From contig NZ_BIMB01000010.1 of NCBI RefSeq assembly GCF_004000865.1, positions 1 through 64,000 of the forward strand: a stretch of 64,000 nt of DNA. The letters are read 5' to 3'. Position 1 is the first letter of the stretch. The number at the start of each line of letters is the position of its first letter. The translations under genes were made by a program, and so were the position numbers. The DNA is from Paenibacillus elgii NBRC 100335. GTDB taxonomy: Bacteria; Bacillota; Bacilli; Paenibacillales; NBRC-103111. The notes below the pieces were generated by a model that was given only the letters and a program-made list of their open reading frames with translations, was not told the DNA's origin and ran no database searches. Positions 19,525 to 27,517 of this stretch are shown here, piece after piece.

Positions 19525-20249
19525 GAATGCATCAGCTCCATAAAGGCGTCCTCCAGCCGCTGCCCGTTCGCGACCAATTGCTCGGTCGGTCCCTTCCAAA
19601 GGATGGAGCCTTCCCGAATGATAATAAGCTCGTCGCACATTTGCTGGAGCTCGTCAAGCAGATGGCTGGATATGAAAAATGCGTAATTGCCCGAATCGCG
19701 CAAGCGGACGATAAGGTCGCGCAGCTCCCGCATGCCCATAGGGTCAAGACCGTTGGATGGCTCGTCGAGCAGCAACAGCTCCGGGCTTCCGAGCAAGGAT
19801 TGGGCGATCCCGAGGCGCTGCTTCATCCCGAGCGAGTAGGCTTTTACCCGGTCGTTCCCCCGGCCTGCGAGCCCTACCGTGTGCAATAGCCGCTCGATAT
19901 GCGCTTCTCTTTCGGAAGAGGTTATATCCGGATGCAGACGCGATAAATTGCGAAGCACTTGTCTGCCCGTCATATATTCGAAAAAGACCGGGGATTCGAT
20001 AATCGCGCCGACTTTGGACAAGGCCTGCACGCGCCGCGTCTGGACATCGAACGAATCGATGCGGATGTGACCGGTTGTCGGCCGGATGAGACCTGTCATC
20101 ATGCGCATCATCGTCGTTTTTCCGGCTCCGTTCGGTCCGATAAACCCGTATATTTTTCCTTTTTCGAGCGTAAAGGAGCATTCAGTGATCACGTTGCGCT
20201 GGCCGATGTTTTTGGTGATTCGATCCACTTCTAGAATAGGGCTGCCCAT
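19521..20249 (-). CDS. ABC transporter ATPase, BcrA/LanF type
   Basis: 242 residues. Walker A GPNGAGKTT, signature YSLGMKQRLGIAQ and Walker B LLLLDEPSNGLDPMGMRELR are the BcrA/NisF pattern, and the C-terminus contains the QQMCDELIIIREG strand. It energises the two ABC-2 permeases coded next. First gene of a leftward operon of five genes that ends with bceAB. Such transporters pump lantibiotics or bacitracin-like peptides from the membrane. Confidence 0.85.
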   Translation of the reverse strand: MGSPILEVDRITKNIGQRNVITECSFTLEKGKIYGFIGPNGAGKTTMMRMMTGLIRPTTGHIRIDSFDVQTRRVQALSKVGAIIESPVFFEYMTGRQVLRNLSRLHPDITSSEREAHIERLLHTVGLAGRGNDRVKAYSLGMKQRLGIAQSLLGSPELLLLDEPSNGLDPMGMRELRDLIVRLRDSGNYAFFISSHLLDELQQMCDELIIIREGSILWKGPTEQLVANGQRLEDAFMELMHS

Positions 20250-20320
20250 CGTCGGTTCCTCCTGACATGTTCTTGTGCCTCCCTAATGTACAAGAGAAGG
20301 AGCCGTTCCGCTATGGATTT

Positions 20321-20337
20321 AGCTTAACCGGAGCTTA
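20321..20337. promoter_or_regulatory. Candidate response-regulator site (6-5-6 direct repeat)
   Basis: AGCTTA, five bases, AGCTTA again: a direct repeat with 11-bp period, the spacing used by OmpR/PhoB-family regulators. It lies 72-88 nt upstream of the start of the ABC-ATPase gene. A BceR-like OmpR-family regulator is coded 6 kb away. The link is inference. Confidence 0.35.
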
Positions 20338-20376
20338 CATTTCATCTAAGGTTATGTTCGGTTCGAACGCAAACAA

Positions 20377-20403
20377 GCCATCCGCGTAAAAAACACGGAT
20401 GGC
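20377..20403 (-). terminator. Weak terminator after galU
   Basis: 8-bp stem GCCATCCG / CGGATGGC with an 11-nt loop. On the minus strand it is followed by TTGTTTG. Located 48 nt after the galU stop. Confidence 0.5.
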
Positions 20404-20450
20404 AGGAGCGACACACTTTAGATGGCTATTCAATTCAAGACCGGCGTCAT

Positions 20451-21353
20451 TCAGACGGCGGCTCTGCTCTTATTTTTATTGCCAAGCTCGCTTTGCATAA
20501 GCTGACTCAAATAAGCCAGGAGTTGCGGGCGCAGTTCCTCTCTCTGCAGTCCAATCTCCATCATCGCCCGGATATACCCGAATTTGTCTCCGATGTCGTA
20601 GCGCGTCCCTTGCAGTTCCAGCGCAAGCAGGCCTTCCTGGCGGCACGCCAGTTGCAGTGCGTCCGTGAGCTGAAACTCGTTCCCCGTTCCTCTCGTGATC
20701 GTTCGCAGAAAGGAAAAAATCGAGGGCTTCAGTACATACCTTCCCATAATTGCCAATTGGGACGGAGCCGACTCCGGAGCAGGCTTTTCCACAAGATTGC
20801 CCACCTTGAAAACTCCGTTTTGCTGCTCCACTGGCGCAACGATCCCGTATTTGTTGACCTCCTCCCGAGGAACCGGCTTGACGCCAACGACCTGCTGGTC
20901 GCAAACGTCAAATACATGCATCAACTGCTTTATCGCCGGAGGGTCGGACACCATGATGTCGTCGCCAAGCAGCACGGCAAACGGTTCCTCCCCGACAAAC
21001 GGTTCCGCGCACAGAACGGCATGTCCCAGCCCGAGCGGCTCCTTTTGGCGAACAAAGTGAATATTCGCGAGCCCGCTGATCTTTTGAACCTGATTCAGCA
21101 GCTCCCATTTTCCTTTTTCCTCCAGCGATTGTTCCAGCTCGAACGACTTGTCAAAATGATCCTCAATGGACGTTTTGTTTCGTCCCGTGACGATGAGAAT
21201 GCTCTCCATGCCGGCATGAACGGCCTCCTCGACAATATACTGGATCGCCGGTTTATCGACGACCGGCAGCATTTCCTTGGGCTGCGCCTTCGTCGCCGGC
21301 AAAATCCGGGTACCCAAACCGGCTGCGGGAATTACGGCTTTTTTGACTTTCAT
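20451..21353 (-). CDS. galU: UTP-glucose-1-phosphate uridylyltransferase
   Basis: 300 residues, standard GalU length. N-terminal KKAVIPAAGLGTRILPATK is the nucleotidyltransferase motif, then QPKEMLPVVDKPAIQYIVEEA. It makes UDP-glucose for cell-envelope glycans. It overlaps gtrA by 4 nt and comes last in the order lipid-linked glycosyltransferase (ykcB-like), GT2, gtrA, galU, so the operon probably builds and uses UDP-glucose for envelope glycosylation. Confidence 0.95.
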   Translation of the reverse strand: MKVKKAVIPAAGLGTRILPATKAQPKEMLPVVDKPAIQYIVEEAVHAGMESILIVTGRNKTSIEDHFDKSFELEQSLEEKGKWELLNQVQKISGLANIHFVRQKEPLGLGHAVLCAEPFVGEEPFAVLLGDDIMVSDPPAIKQLMHVFDVCDQQVVGVKPVPREEVNKYGIVAPVEQQNGVFKVGNLVEKPAPESAPSQLAIMGRYVLKPSIFSFLRTITRGTGNEFQLTDALQLACRQEGLLALELQGTRYDIGDKFGYIRAMMEIGLQREELRPQLLAYLSQLMQSELGNKNKSRAAV

Positions 21354-21778
21354 GCGGACTCACTCCTTTGGATCAGATTCGCCGGTCCCGATGCGGCAAA
21401 CACCCAGAATCGGCTCCCTAAATAATTGACGATCATTCCTGCGCCCATCGCGCCTAATTTGCTGACCGGCATCGGCAGCTGTCTATACTCGTGCAGCCAG
21501 ATCAGCAAAGCCGTGCTCATGGAAAAAATCAACAGGTTGAGCGCGCAAAATTTCATCCATTCCGCCGGCCGGGACTTTCCTTTTTGGCCGAAGGTCCATG
21601 TCCGGTTCATGAAGTAGCTATTCAGCAGCCCGCAGACGAAAGCGGCGCCCTGCGCGGCCAGGTAGGGCACGCTGCTCAACGTAAGCACGGTAAATACCGT
21701 CAGATCGATTCCCGTATTGATCGCGCCGGTCACACAAAACCTTACGATTGAAACCCACTTCCTGCTCATATCAACCAA
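21350..21778 (-). CDS. gtrA: GtrA-family membrane protein (flippase-like)
   Basis: 142 residues with four membrane helices, GtrA fold (FCVTGAINTGIDLTVFT at the first helix, NSYFMNRTWTFG loop). GtrA proteins are thought to flip lipid-linked sugars made by the partner GT2 enzyme. The ORF overlaps both neighbours (4 nt with galU, 8 nt with the GT2 gene), indicating tight coupling. Confidence 0.85.
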   Translation of the reverse strand: MVDMSRKWVSIVRFCVTGAINTGIDLTVFTVLTLSSVPYLAAQGAAFVCGLLNSYFMNRTWTFGQKGKSRPAEWMKFCALNLLIFSMSTALLIWLHEYRQLPMPVSKLGAMGAGMIVNYLGSRFWVFAASGPANLIQRSESA

Positions 21779-22730
21779 TGCCCTTCAGTTTTTTTGCTTT
21801 TTTTTCCAAGCCATAACATTCCCGCACGATATATAGCGGACGATCTCTGGCTTCGTCGTAAATGCGTCCGATATATTCGCCAAGCATCCCGAACATGACG
21901 AGCATAAAACCGGTCAAAAACAGCTGCAAAATCGCAAGCAAATGCCACCCGGCGATCGCCTTGCCGTCGAATAATTTGAAGTAAAGCACAACGGCCAAGT
22001 AGAGCAGGCTGGAGAGCGACAGAAGCCCTCCCGCATAGCCTGCCAATTTCAACGGTTTAAAGGAAAACGAAGTCAGGCCGTCCATGGAAAGCTTGATCAT
22101 CTTTTGGAGCGAATATTTCGTTTCTCCCGCCAGACGCTCGTCGCGGACATATTCGACGGCCGTTTGCCGAAAACCGACCCAACTCACCAATCCGCGGACA
22201 AACCGGCTCTTCTCCGGGAGCCGCTTCATTTCGTCACATACTTTCCGGTCGATGAGGCGGAAATCCCCTGTGTCCAGCGGAATCGAAATATCCGTGGCCG
22301 CCCGCAGTACGCGATAGAACAGGCGCGCCGTTTGCTTTTTGAAGAAGGTTTCGCCTTTCCGTTCCAGCCGCTTCGCATACACGACATCATAGCCTTCCTG
22401 CCACTTGGCGATCATTTCCAGAATCAGCTCGGGCGGGTCCTGGAGATCGGCATCGATGACGATGATCGCTTCCCCGGACGCGTAGTCCATGCCGGCCGTG
22501 ATCGCGATCTGATGGCCGAAATTTCGCGAGAAATTAATGAGCTTTACCGTCTCGTCCCAAGCGCTGATTTCCTTGATGATCGCTCCGCTGCGATCCCGGC
22601 TGCCGTCATTCACAAACAAAAGCTCATAAGACTCGCTTGTATGGCTCATGACCTGCTTGAGCCGCCGGTATGTTTCGTGCAGAACGGCTTCCTCGTTGTA
22701 TATGGGAATAATAACGGAATAAGTAATCAT
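21771..22730 (-). CDS. ykcC: Family 2 glycosyltransferase, undecaprenyl-phosphate sugar transferase type
   Basis: 319 residues: GT-A domain with PIYNEEAVLHETYRRL at the start, metal-binding DADLQDPPELI (about 95), QTARLFYRVLRA, and two C-terminal membrane helices (about 233-258 and 268-292). This is the GtrB/CsbB/YkcC type that loads sugar onto undecaprenyl phosphate. With GtrA and the polytopic transferase upstream it matches three-part envelope glycosylation systems. Confidence 0.85.
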   Translation of the reverse strand: MITYSVIIPIYNEEAVLHETYRRLKQVMSHTSESYELLFVNDGSRDRSGAIIKEISAWDETVKLINFSRNFGHQIAITAGMDYASGEAIIVIDADLQDPPELILEMIAKWQEGYDVVYAKRLERKGETFFKKQTARLFYRVLRAATDISIPLDTGDFRLIDRKVCDEMKRLPEKSRFVRGLVSWVGFRQTAVEYVRDERLAGETKYSLQKMIKLSMDGLTSFSFKPLKLAGYAGGLLSLSSLLYLAVVLYFKLFDGKAIAGWHLLAILQLFLTGFMLVMFGMLGEYIGRIYDEARDRPLYIVRECYGLEKKAKKLKGIG

Positions 22731-22747
22731 CTCCAGTTCCTCCTAGT

Positions 22748-24790
22748 CTAGGATTGGATTTCATAAAGCGCCATCGCGCCGCCCGGACCTTTGCCCATCG
22801 GCGATTCTGCGGCCTCGTTTGTGCCGGACTGCCACTGTTCTTTCGCAATTTCCTTGCCGTGCTCCCGAATCCAGCTCATGACCTCGGTGCTTCCACCCAT
22901 GCCGCCTCCGAAGCCGAAGCCGAAGCCGGAACCGGACGGAATCAAGAAATATTTCACTTCTTTGTCGTCGACCAGCTTTTGCAGTTTGCTGACGGTCAGA
23001 ATCGGGTCCGAGCCTGAGAAACCGCCCATGGCCATAACCGCCTTACCGGTCTGGATAATATAGGGCGCGGCGGAAGTTGCGCTTGTGGTGGCAAACAAGT
23101 ATTTTTCTCCCGTATTGTTCTTCGTCACGTAGTCCAGCAGCTTGGCGTCGGTTCTGCTTTCCGTCATGCCCATACGCGGCATACCGTGTTCACTCCCCGA
23201 ACGGTTCAGCTGCGGCCCCGCTTCAGGCAGTGTACTGTTGCCGCCATACAGGAGTGGCGTGGCCGCCCAATACAGCGGCGCGGCCAGCAGAACGAGGATG
23301 CCGGCTACAGCCGCGATCGAGGCGAGCTTTTCTCTCATCCCGTACAGGAATAACAGAAGCGATGCCACCGCGCCCGCCGCTCCGATGCCGGCCAGCCAGC
23401 CTATACCGATTTGCGAACTATAAGGCTGCAGCACGACGAGCTCAAATGCGGTCGTCGCCAAGAGACCTGCGGGTAAAAGCCAGCGTTTCCATCCTTCCCG
23501 GCGGCGATAGAACTGCCAAAGCGCCACCCAGCCGCTTCCGGACAGCGCCGCAATCGGCGCGGCCAGCATAATGAGATAATATTGATGGAAAAAGCCCGCT
23601 ACGCTGAAAAATGCCATTGCCGGAAGCAGCCAGGACAGCCAAAACAACGTTTCCTGTTCCCGTTCTGTCAGCCGCTTCCGTCTGCGAATACCTGCGAGCA
23701 AGCCGACGGTGCCGAACGCTGCAAAAGGCAGCAGCCAGCTGATCTGACCCGAAAGCTCGGTTTGGAAGAGTCGCAGCGGACCCGGCTGTCCGGTATTAAA
23801 CATGCCGCCGGACTTTTGGCCAAAAGGCCCTTCTCCATTCATCCCCGGGGGCCGCTGCGGATTGCCGTCCCCTCCGGGCATAAATCCGGGGCCTGGGCCC
23901 GCCGAACCGCTTTGCGCCGCGGACCTGCCGTCGGACATATGCCGATCCTGCATCGGCCCCCCGCCTTGGAATGGCTCTCTGGCTCGGGCATCCTGGCCCC
24001 GGTTGCCGGTCAATCGGGATACTCCGTTATACCCGAGAGCCAGCTCGATTACCGAATTCGTCTGGCTGCTTCCGATGTAAGGGCGGCTGTCGGGAGAAAC
24101 GGTATCGACAATGAGCGCCCAAGAAAGCGAGAGCATAACCATAACGGCGGTAGCGCCGGCCAGGACGGTCAGCTTCTTTTTCCATTCTGCCTTGTAGGCG
24201 AGAAGATAAAGCGCGACAAATGCAGGGACGACCATGTAGGCCTGAAGCATTTTCTCGTTAAAGCCTATCCCGATGACGCCAAATGCCCCTACCGCCCAAA
24301 ACCAGCTTTCCCGGCGAACGGCCCGGAACAGCATCCAGGTGCCGAGCAGAAGCGTAAATACCAAGAGGCTGTCGACATTGTTGGTCCGGCTTACCGCGGC
24401 GGCAATCGGCGTACAAGCGAAGATCAGACTCGCCAAGCGCGCAGCCGAACGGCCGAACGAAGGCTTCACCAGTGCATACACCAGCAGCACGGAACCGATC
24501 CCCGCCAAAGCTTGCGGCAAAATCACGCTCCAGCCGTGCAGCCCGAAGAGATAAGCGCTGACGGTTTGAATCCAGAACGTCACAGGCGGTTTGTCGACCG
24601 TAACGTAGCCAGCCGGATCGAAGGAAGCGTAAAAGAAGGTATGGAAGCTTTGCAGCATGCTCGCGACAGCCGAAGTATAGTAGGCGTTCGCATACTGGTC
24701 TTTCCAAATGTTGAACAGATTCAAAAAAGCGGATATCAAGGCAATACCGATAAGAGCCGGATCGATACGTCGTATAGGATGTTGTCTCAT
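22748..24790 (-). CDS. ykcB: Polytopic glycosyltransferase (PMT_2/ArnT-like, YkcB type)
   Basis: 680 residues. About eleven N-terminal and central membrane helices carry the GT-C motif region (DEAH-like site after FNIWKDQYANAYY; TVDKPPVTFWIQ loop). A Gly/Met/Pro-rich stretch (about 265-335) interrupts the membrane part and another glycine-rich patch lies near the end (GFGFGFGGGMGGS), both usual in YkcB relatives. It would transfer sugar from a lipid carrier to an outside acceptor such as teichoic acid. First gene of the ykcB-ykcC-gtrA-galU operon. Confidence 0.82.
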   Translation of the reverse strand: MRQHPIRRIDPALIGIALISAFLNLFNIWKDQYANAYYTSAVASMLQSFHTFFYASFDPAGYVTVDKPPVTFWIQTVSAYLFGLHGWSVILPQALAGIGSVLLVYALVKPSFGRSAARLASLIFACTPIAAAVSRTNNVDSLLVFTLLLGTWMLFRAVRRESWFWAVGAFGVIGIGFNEKMLQAYMVVPAFVALYLLAYKAEWKKKLTVLAGATAVMVMLSLSWALIVDTVSPDSRPYIGSSQTNSVIELALGYNGVSRLTGNRGQDARAREPFQGGGPMQDRHMSDGRSAAQSGSAGPGPGFMPGGDGNPQRPPGMNGEGPFGQKSGGMFNTGQPGPLRLFQTELSGQISWLLPFAAFGTVGLLAGIRRRKRLTEREQETLFWLSWLLPAMAFFSVAGFFHQYYLIMLAAPIAALSGSGWVALWQFYRRREGWKRWLLPAGLLATTAFELVVLQPYSSQIGIGWLAGIGAAGAVASLLLFLYGMREKLASIAAVAGILVLLAAPLYWAATPLLYGGNSTLPEAGPQLNRSGSEHGMPRMGMTESRTDAKLLDYVTKNNTGEKYLFATTSATSAAPYIIQTGKAVMAMGGFSGSDPILTVSKLQKLVDDKEVKYFLIPSGSGFGFGFGGGMGGSTEVMSWIREHGKEIAKEQWQSGTNEAAESPMGKGPGGAMALYEIQS

Positions 24791-24827
24791 GGATCATTTA
24801 CTCACTCCTGCCTTCATTGATTTCTTA

Positions 24828-24855
24828 GTTCAAATCTTAAGGTTCGAATCTTAAA
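24828..24855. promoter_or_regulatory. Tandem 14-bp direct repeats upstream of ykcB
   Basis: GTTCAAATCTTAAG followed at once by GTTCGAATCTTAAA, 12 of 14 identical, ending 38 nt before the ykcB-like start. This is a likely regulator site for the glycosylation operon, possibly for an OmpR-family regulator. Confidence 0.45.
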
Positions 24856-24977
24856 GGAACATGAGCGGCAACTAAGCTTTACTTGAGGATTCGCTGAATA
24901 TTTGCTGAAAATGGGGGCTTATGAAGCTTCGTCTGGAAAAAGAGGAGGATATTGGATGGTTTTTTGAGGGCTAAACA

Positions 24978-25025
24978 AAAAGAGTCCCCGCCAGTTCACA
25001 CAAGTGAAGAAGGGGAGACTCTTTA
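24978..25025 (-). terminator. Terminator after bceRS
   Basis: AAAGAGTCCCC pairs with GGGGAGACTCTTT around a loop with its own small hairpin; on the minus strand it is followed by TTTTTGTTT. It lies 65 nt after the histidine kinase stop. Confidence 0.7.
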
Positions 25026-25089
25026 CTGCCTATGAATGCTTCAAACTCCGGGGGCTTCTGTTATCGGCTCGATTCGCCATATTTCGCTT

Positions 25090-26094
25090 TCACTCCGAAT
25101 CTTTTTCGGTCCTTGGCCGCGTCTCGAATCGGAGCCGCACAACCGTACCTGCCTCGGGCTCCGATTCCAATTCCACCCGATGTCCGAGCCGTCGGCACAC
25201 CTCCCGGACAAGGTACAAGCCCATTCCCGTGGACTCGTGATGCCGCCGTCCGCGTTCGCCCGTAAAATACGGATTGAACACGCGGTTCAAATCTTCCTTG
25301 ACAATCCCGATGCCTTCATCGCAAATTTCCAGGATCGTCGACGCTTCGCGCTCATATGCGTGCACGAAGACGCTTTTGCCGATGCCATCTGTATAATTGG
25401 CCGCATTGATGAGAAGCTGTCCCACCATGAACTGCAGCCATTTGGGGTCGCTGTAAACCGCCAGACTCTCATCCACTTGGATGCTCGGCGTAATTCCCTT
25501 GCGAATGAACAGCCGGCGATTTTCCGCCAAGGCTTGGTTGACAACTTGCCGCAGCGGCGTCCGTTCGACTATAAAATCGTGCTCGAAACGTTCAAGCCTG
25601 GACGTGTAGATGACCATCTCCAGCCCTTTTCTAAGCCGTTCCAGCTCTTCCATGATGCTGTCTGCGGCCGCGCCATCAAGCTCCTGCGCCGTAAGCTGGA
25701 TGACGGATAACGGCGTCTTCATCTGGTGCACCCAGCGGTGGATGAAGACGACATGCTGCTCCATGCCGCTGCGGTGGTGATGCAACTGCTCCTGGTAATA
25801 CCGGTCGTAGCGGGCAAGAAGCTCGCCGACAGCTTCGGGGAGCGGCGCTTCTCCCATCGGCACGAGTCCCTCGCCTCGTACGGAGGGGTGACTGAGCTGT
25901 CGGTACAGCTCCCGATGGCTAACATATCGGTAACTCAAGTAGACCGTCAGCACCGCGGCGCTGAGCAGTATCCCGTAAAGCACGATCGCCAAAGGCCGCC
26001 CTTCGCCCGTAAGCCAATACAGCAGGGGTACCAGCAGCATCTGAGCAAAATAGAACAGCAGCAGCGGAACGTGTTCCTTCCAAAACAGCCTCAT
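25090..26094 (-). CDS. bceS: BceS-like intramembrane-sensing histidine kinase
   Basis: 334 residues. Two membrane helices in the first 60 residues with almost no outside loop, then the H box FIHRWVHQMKTPLS (about 122), N box LINAANYT, G1 DEGIGIV and G2 GMGLYLVREV. This is the BceS pattern: a kinase without its own sensor domain that reads the activity of a BceAB-type transporter. It overlaps the response regulator gene by 4 nt. The nearest BceAB-like transporter is about 7 kb away in the same direction. Confidence 0.85.
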   Translation of the reverse strand: MRLFWKEHVPLLLFYFAQMLLVPLLYWLTGEGRPLAIVLYGILLSAAVLTVYLSYRYVSHRELYRQLSHPSVRGEGLVPMGEAPLPEAVGELLARYDRYYQEQLHHHRSGMEQHVVFIHRWVHQMKTPLSVIQLTAQELDGAAADSIMEELERLRKGLEMVIYTSRLERFEHDFIVERTPLRQVVNQALAENRRLFIRKGITPSIQVDESLAVYSDPKWLQFMVGQLLINAANYTDGIGKSVFVHAYEREASTILEICDEGIGIVKEDLNRVFNPYFTGERGRRHHESTGMGLYLVREVCRRLGHRVELESEPEAGTVVRLRFETRPRTEKDSE

Positions 26095-26798
26095 CCCGCG
26101 CCTCCGATCGCGGAGCCCAGACGGTATCCCGCCCCTCTGACCGTTTCCACCGCTTGATCCGCGCCCAACTCCTTCAGCTTTTTACGCACCCGTGTGATGT
26201 AGACGTTTAACGTGTTGTCATCGATAAAATGATGCTCCTCCCACATCAGATCGAGCAGCCGGTCTCTGCTGACGACGCGTCCCGCTTTGTTCATGAGCGC
26301 TTCTAGCAAAACCGCTTCTTTCTGCGTCAGCTCGGCTGCGGCCTCTCCGCGCATCACAACGAATCGCTCCGGGTATAACACGAGCCCTAGTGCCTCGAGC
26401 TTCCTTTCTCCTTGTCCCGCGGAATAAGAACCGTAGGCTCTTCTTAAGTGGCTGCGGATTTTGGCCATGACCACTTCATAATGAAAAGGCTTCGTAATAT
26501 AGTCGTCCGCTCCGTTGTCCAGCGCCATGACTTGATCCATTTGGCTTTCCCGGGCGGAAATGAACAGAATGGGGCAGAGCGAGTGCGCGCGAATAAGGCG
26601 GCACCAATAATAGCCGTCGTATTTGGGAAGGTTGACGTCGAGCAGCACCAGATCGGCGCCGGATGAACGGAAGCTTGCCAGAACGTCGTCGAAGTTGTCG
26701 ATTTCCTTGGCTTCGAAGCCGTATTTCGTGATGTAAGAGCGAAGCAGGCCGGACAGCTTGGCGTCGTCTTCGACAATCAGAATCGTGTACGTGTTCAT
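26091..26798 (-). CDS. bceR: BceR-like OmpR-family response regulator
   Basis: 235 residues from MNTYTILIVEDD; receiver domain with acidic ED pair, phospho-Asp in LLLDVNLPKYDG (about 52) and Lys in KPFHYE, then an OmpR winged helix (about 130-230) with LTQKEAVLLEALM and DDNTLNVYITRVRKKL. GAGG lies just before the ATG. It probably controls the peptide-resistance transporters. Confidence 0.87.
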   Translation of the reverse strand: MNTYTILIVEDDAKLSGLLRSYITKYGFEAKEIDNFDDVLASFRSSGADLVLLDVNLPKYDGYYWCRLIRAHSLCPILFISARESQMDQVMALDNGADDYITKPFHYEVVMAKIRSHLRRAYGSYSAGQGERKLEALGLVLYPERFVVMRGEAAAELTQKEAVLLEALMNKAGRVVSRDRLLDLMWEEHHFIDDNTLNVYITRVRKKLKELGADQAVETVRGAGYRLGSAIGGAG

Positions 26799-26843
26799 CG
26801 ACCTCTTTTCGGTGCCTTTTTCTCCATAAATTGGGTAAGACCA

Positions 26844-26872
26844 ACCTATCATGTCCCATGGGGACAAGTCAA
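26844..26872 (-). promoter_or_regulatory. Candidate bceRS promoter with palindrome in the spacer
   Basis: Minus strand TTGACT (26867-26872), then the near-palindrome TGTCCCCATGGGACA (26852-26866), then a poor -10 (ATAGGT). The palindrome may be an operator. The -10 match is weak. Confidence 0.35.
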
Positions 26873-26916
26873 CGAACCGCCTAAAACAAAGAGCGCAAAA
26901 AATATTTTCACCTATC

Positions 26917-26948
26917 GAAAGCCAAATGCATCTGCCGATGGTCTAATA
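26917..26948 (+). promoter_or_regulatory. ECF-type promoter of the sigma/anti-sigma operon
   Basis: CGAAAGCC (26916-26923), 17-nt spacer, GTCTAATA (26941-26948), resembling ECF promoters (TGAAAC-N16/17-CGTC). The spacer shares AAATGCATC with a second copy at 33529-33560, and the downstream ATGAGAAGGCAA is shared too. Likely autoregulated by the sigma factor coded 33 nt downstream. Confidence 0.65.
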
Positions 26949-26980
26949 GTATGAGAAGGCAAGGAGCCGGGGGTGACCGC

Positions 26981-27517
26981 ATGGATATAGAAAAGCTAGT
27001 CAAGAAGGCGCAAAAGGGCAACGACAAAGCGTATTTGCAGTTGTTCCAGCACTTCGAAGAGACGATTTACCGGACGGCGTACGTCCACGTCGGCAATAAG
27101 GAGGACGCGCTGGACGTTGTGCAAGAAACCGCCTATCTTTCGTTCAAGTCGATCCAAAGCTTGAGAGAGCCGCAATATTTTAAAACATGGCTGATCAAAA
27201 TTGCGATGAACTGTTCTATGAACGTGCTGCGGCAGCGGAACAAGATCATTCCGTTCGAATCGGAAGATGCGGAGCAATTGAGCGGGGGCCGGGACGACGG
27301 CGGCGGCGAGGAGATTGCCCTTTCGGTGACGCTGAACGATTTGATCGAGAAGCTCGATACGAACGAGAAAAGCGTCATTATGCTGAAATATTATCAGGAT
27401 TATACGATTCAATCGATTGCCGAGCTGTTGAATCTGCCGCTTGGCTCGACCAAAACGATCTTGTACCGAGGCTTGAACAAGCTCCGGCAACGTTTAACGA
27501 GAGGTGAGATTTCATGA
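26981..27517 (+). CDS. ECF RNA polymerase sigma factor
   Basis: 178 residues from the ATG behind GGGGGTGA. Region 2 (about 1-85) has EDALDVVQETAYLSFKSIQSL and FKTWLIKIAMN; region 4 (about 120-172) has LDTNEKSVIMLKYYQDYTIQSIAELLNLPLGSTKTILYRGLNKLR. It directs transcription in response to an outside or envelope signal held by the next gene's product, with which it overlaps by 4 nt. The group number cannot be fixed by eye. Confidence 0.92.
   Translation: MDIEKLVKKAQKGNDKAYLQLFQHFEETIYRTAYVHVGNKEDALDVVQETAYLSFKSIQSLREPQYFKTWLIKIAMNCSMNVLRQRNKIIPFESEDAEQLSGGRDDGGGEEIALSVTLNDLIEKLDTNEKSVIMLKYYQDYTIQSIAELLNLPLGSTKTILYRGLNKLRQRLTRGEIS

Noticed and set aside
20250-20450. Strong sigma-A promoter before the ABC-ATPase gene
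   Set aside because: Best minus-strand -10 (TACATT) has a poor -35; not listed as a promoter.
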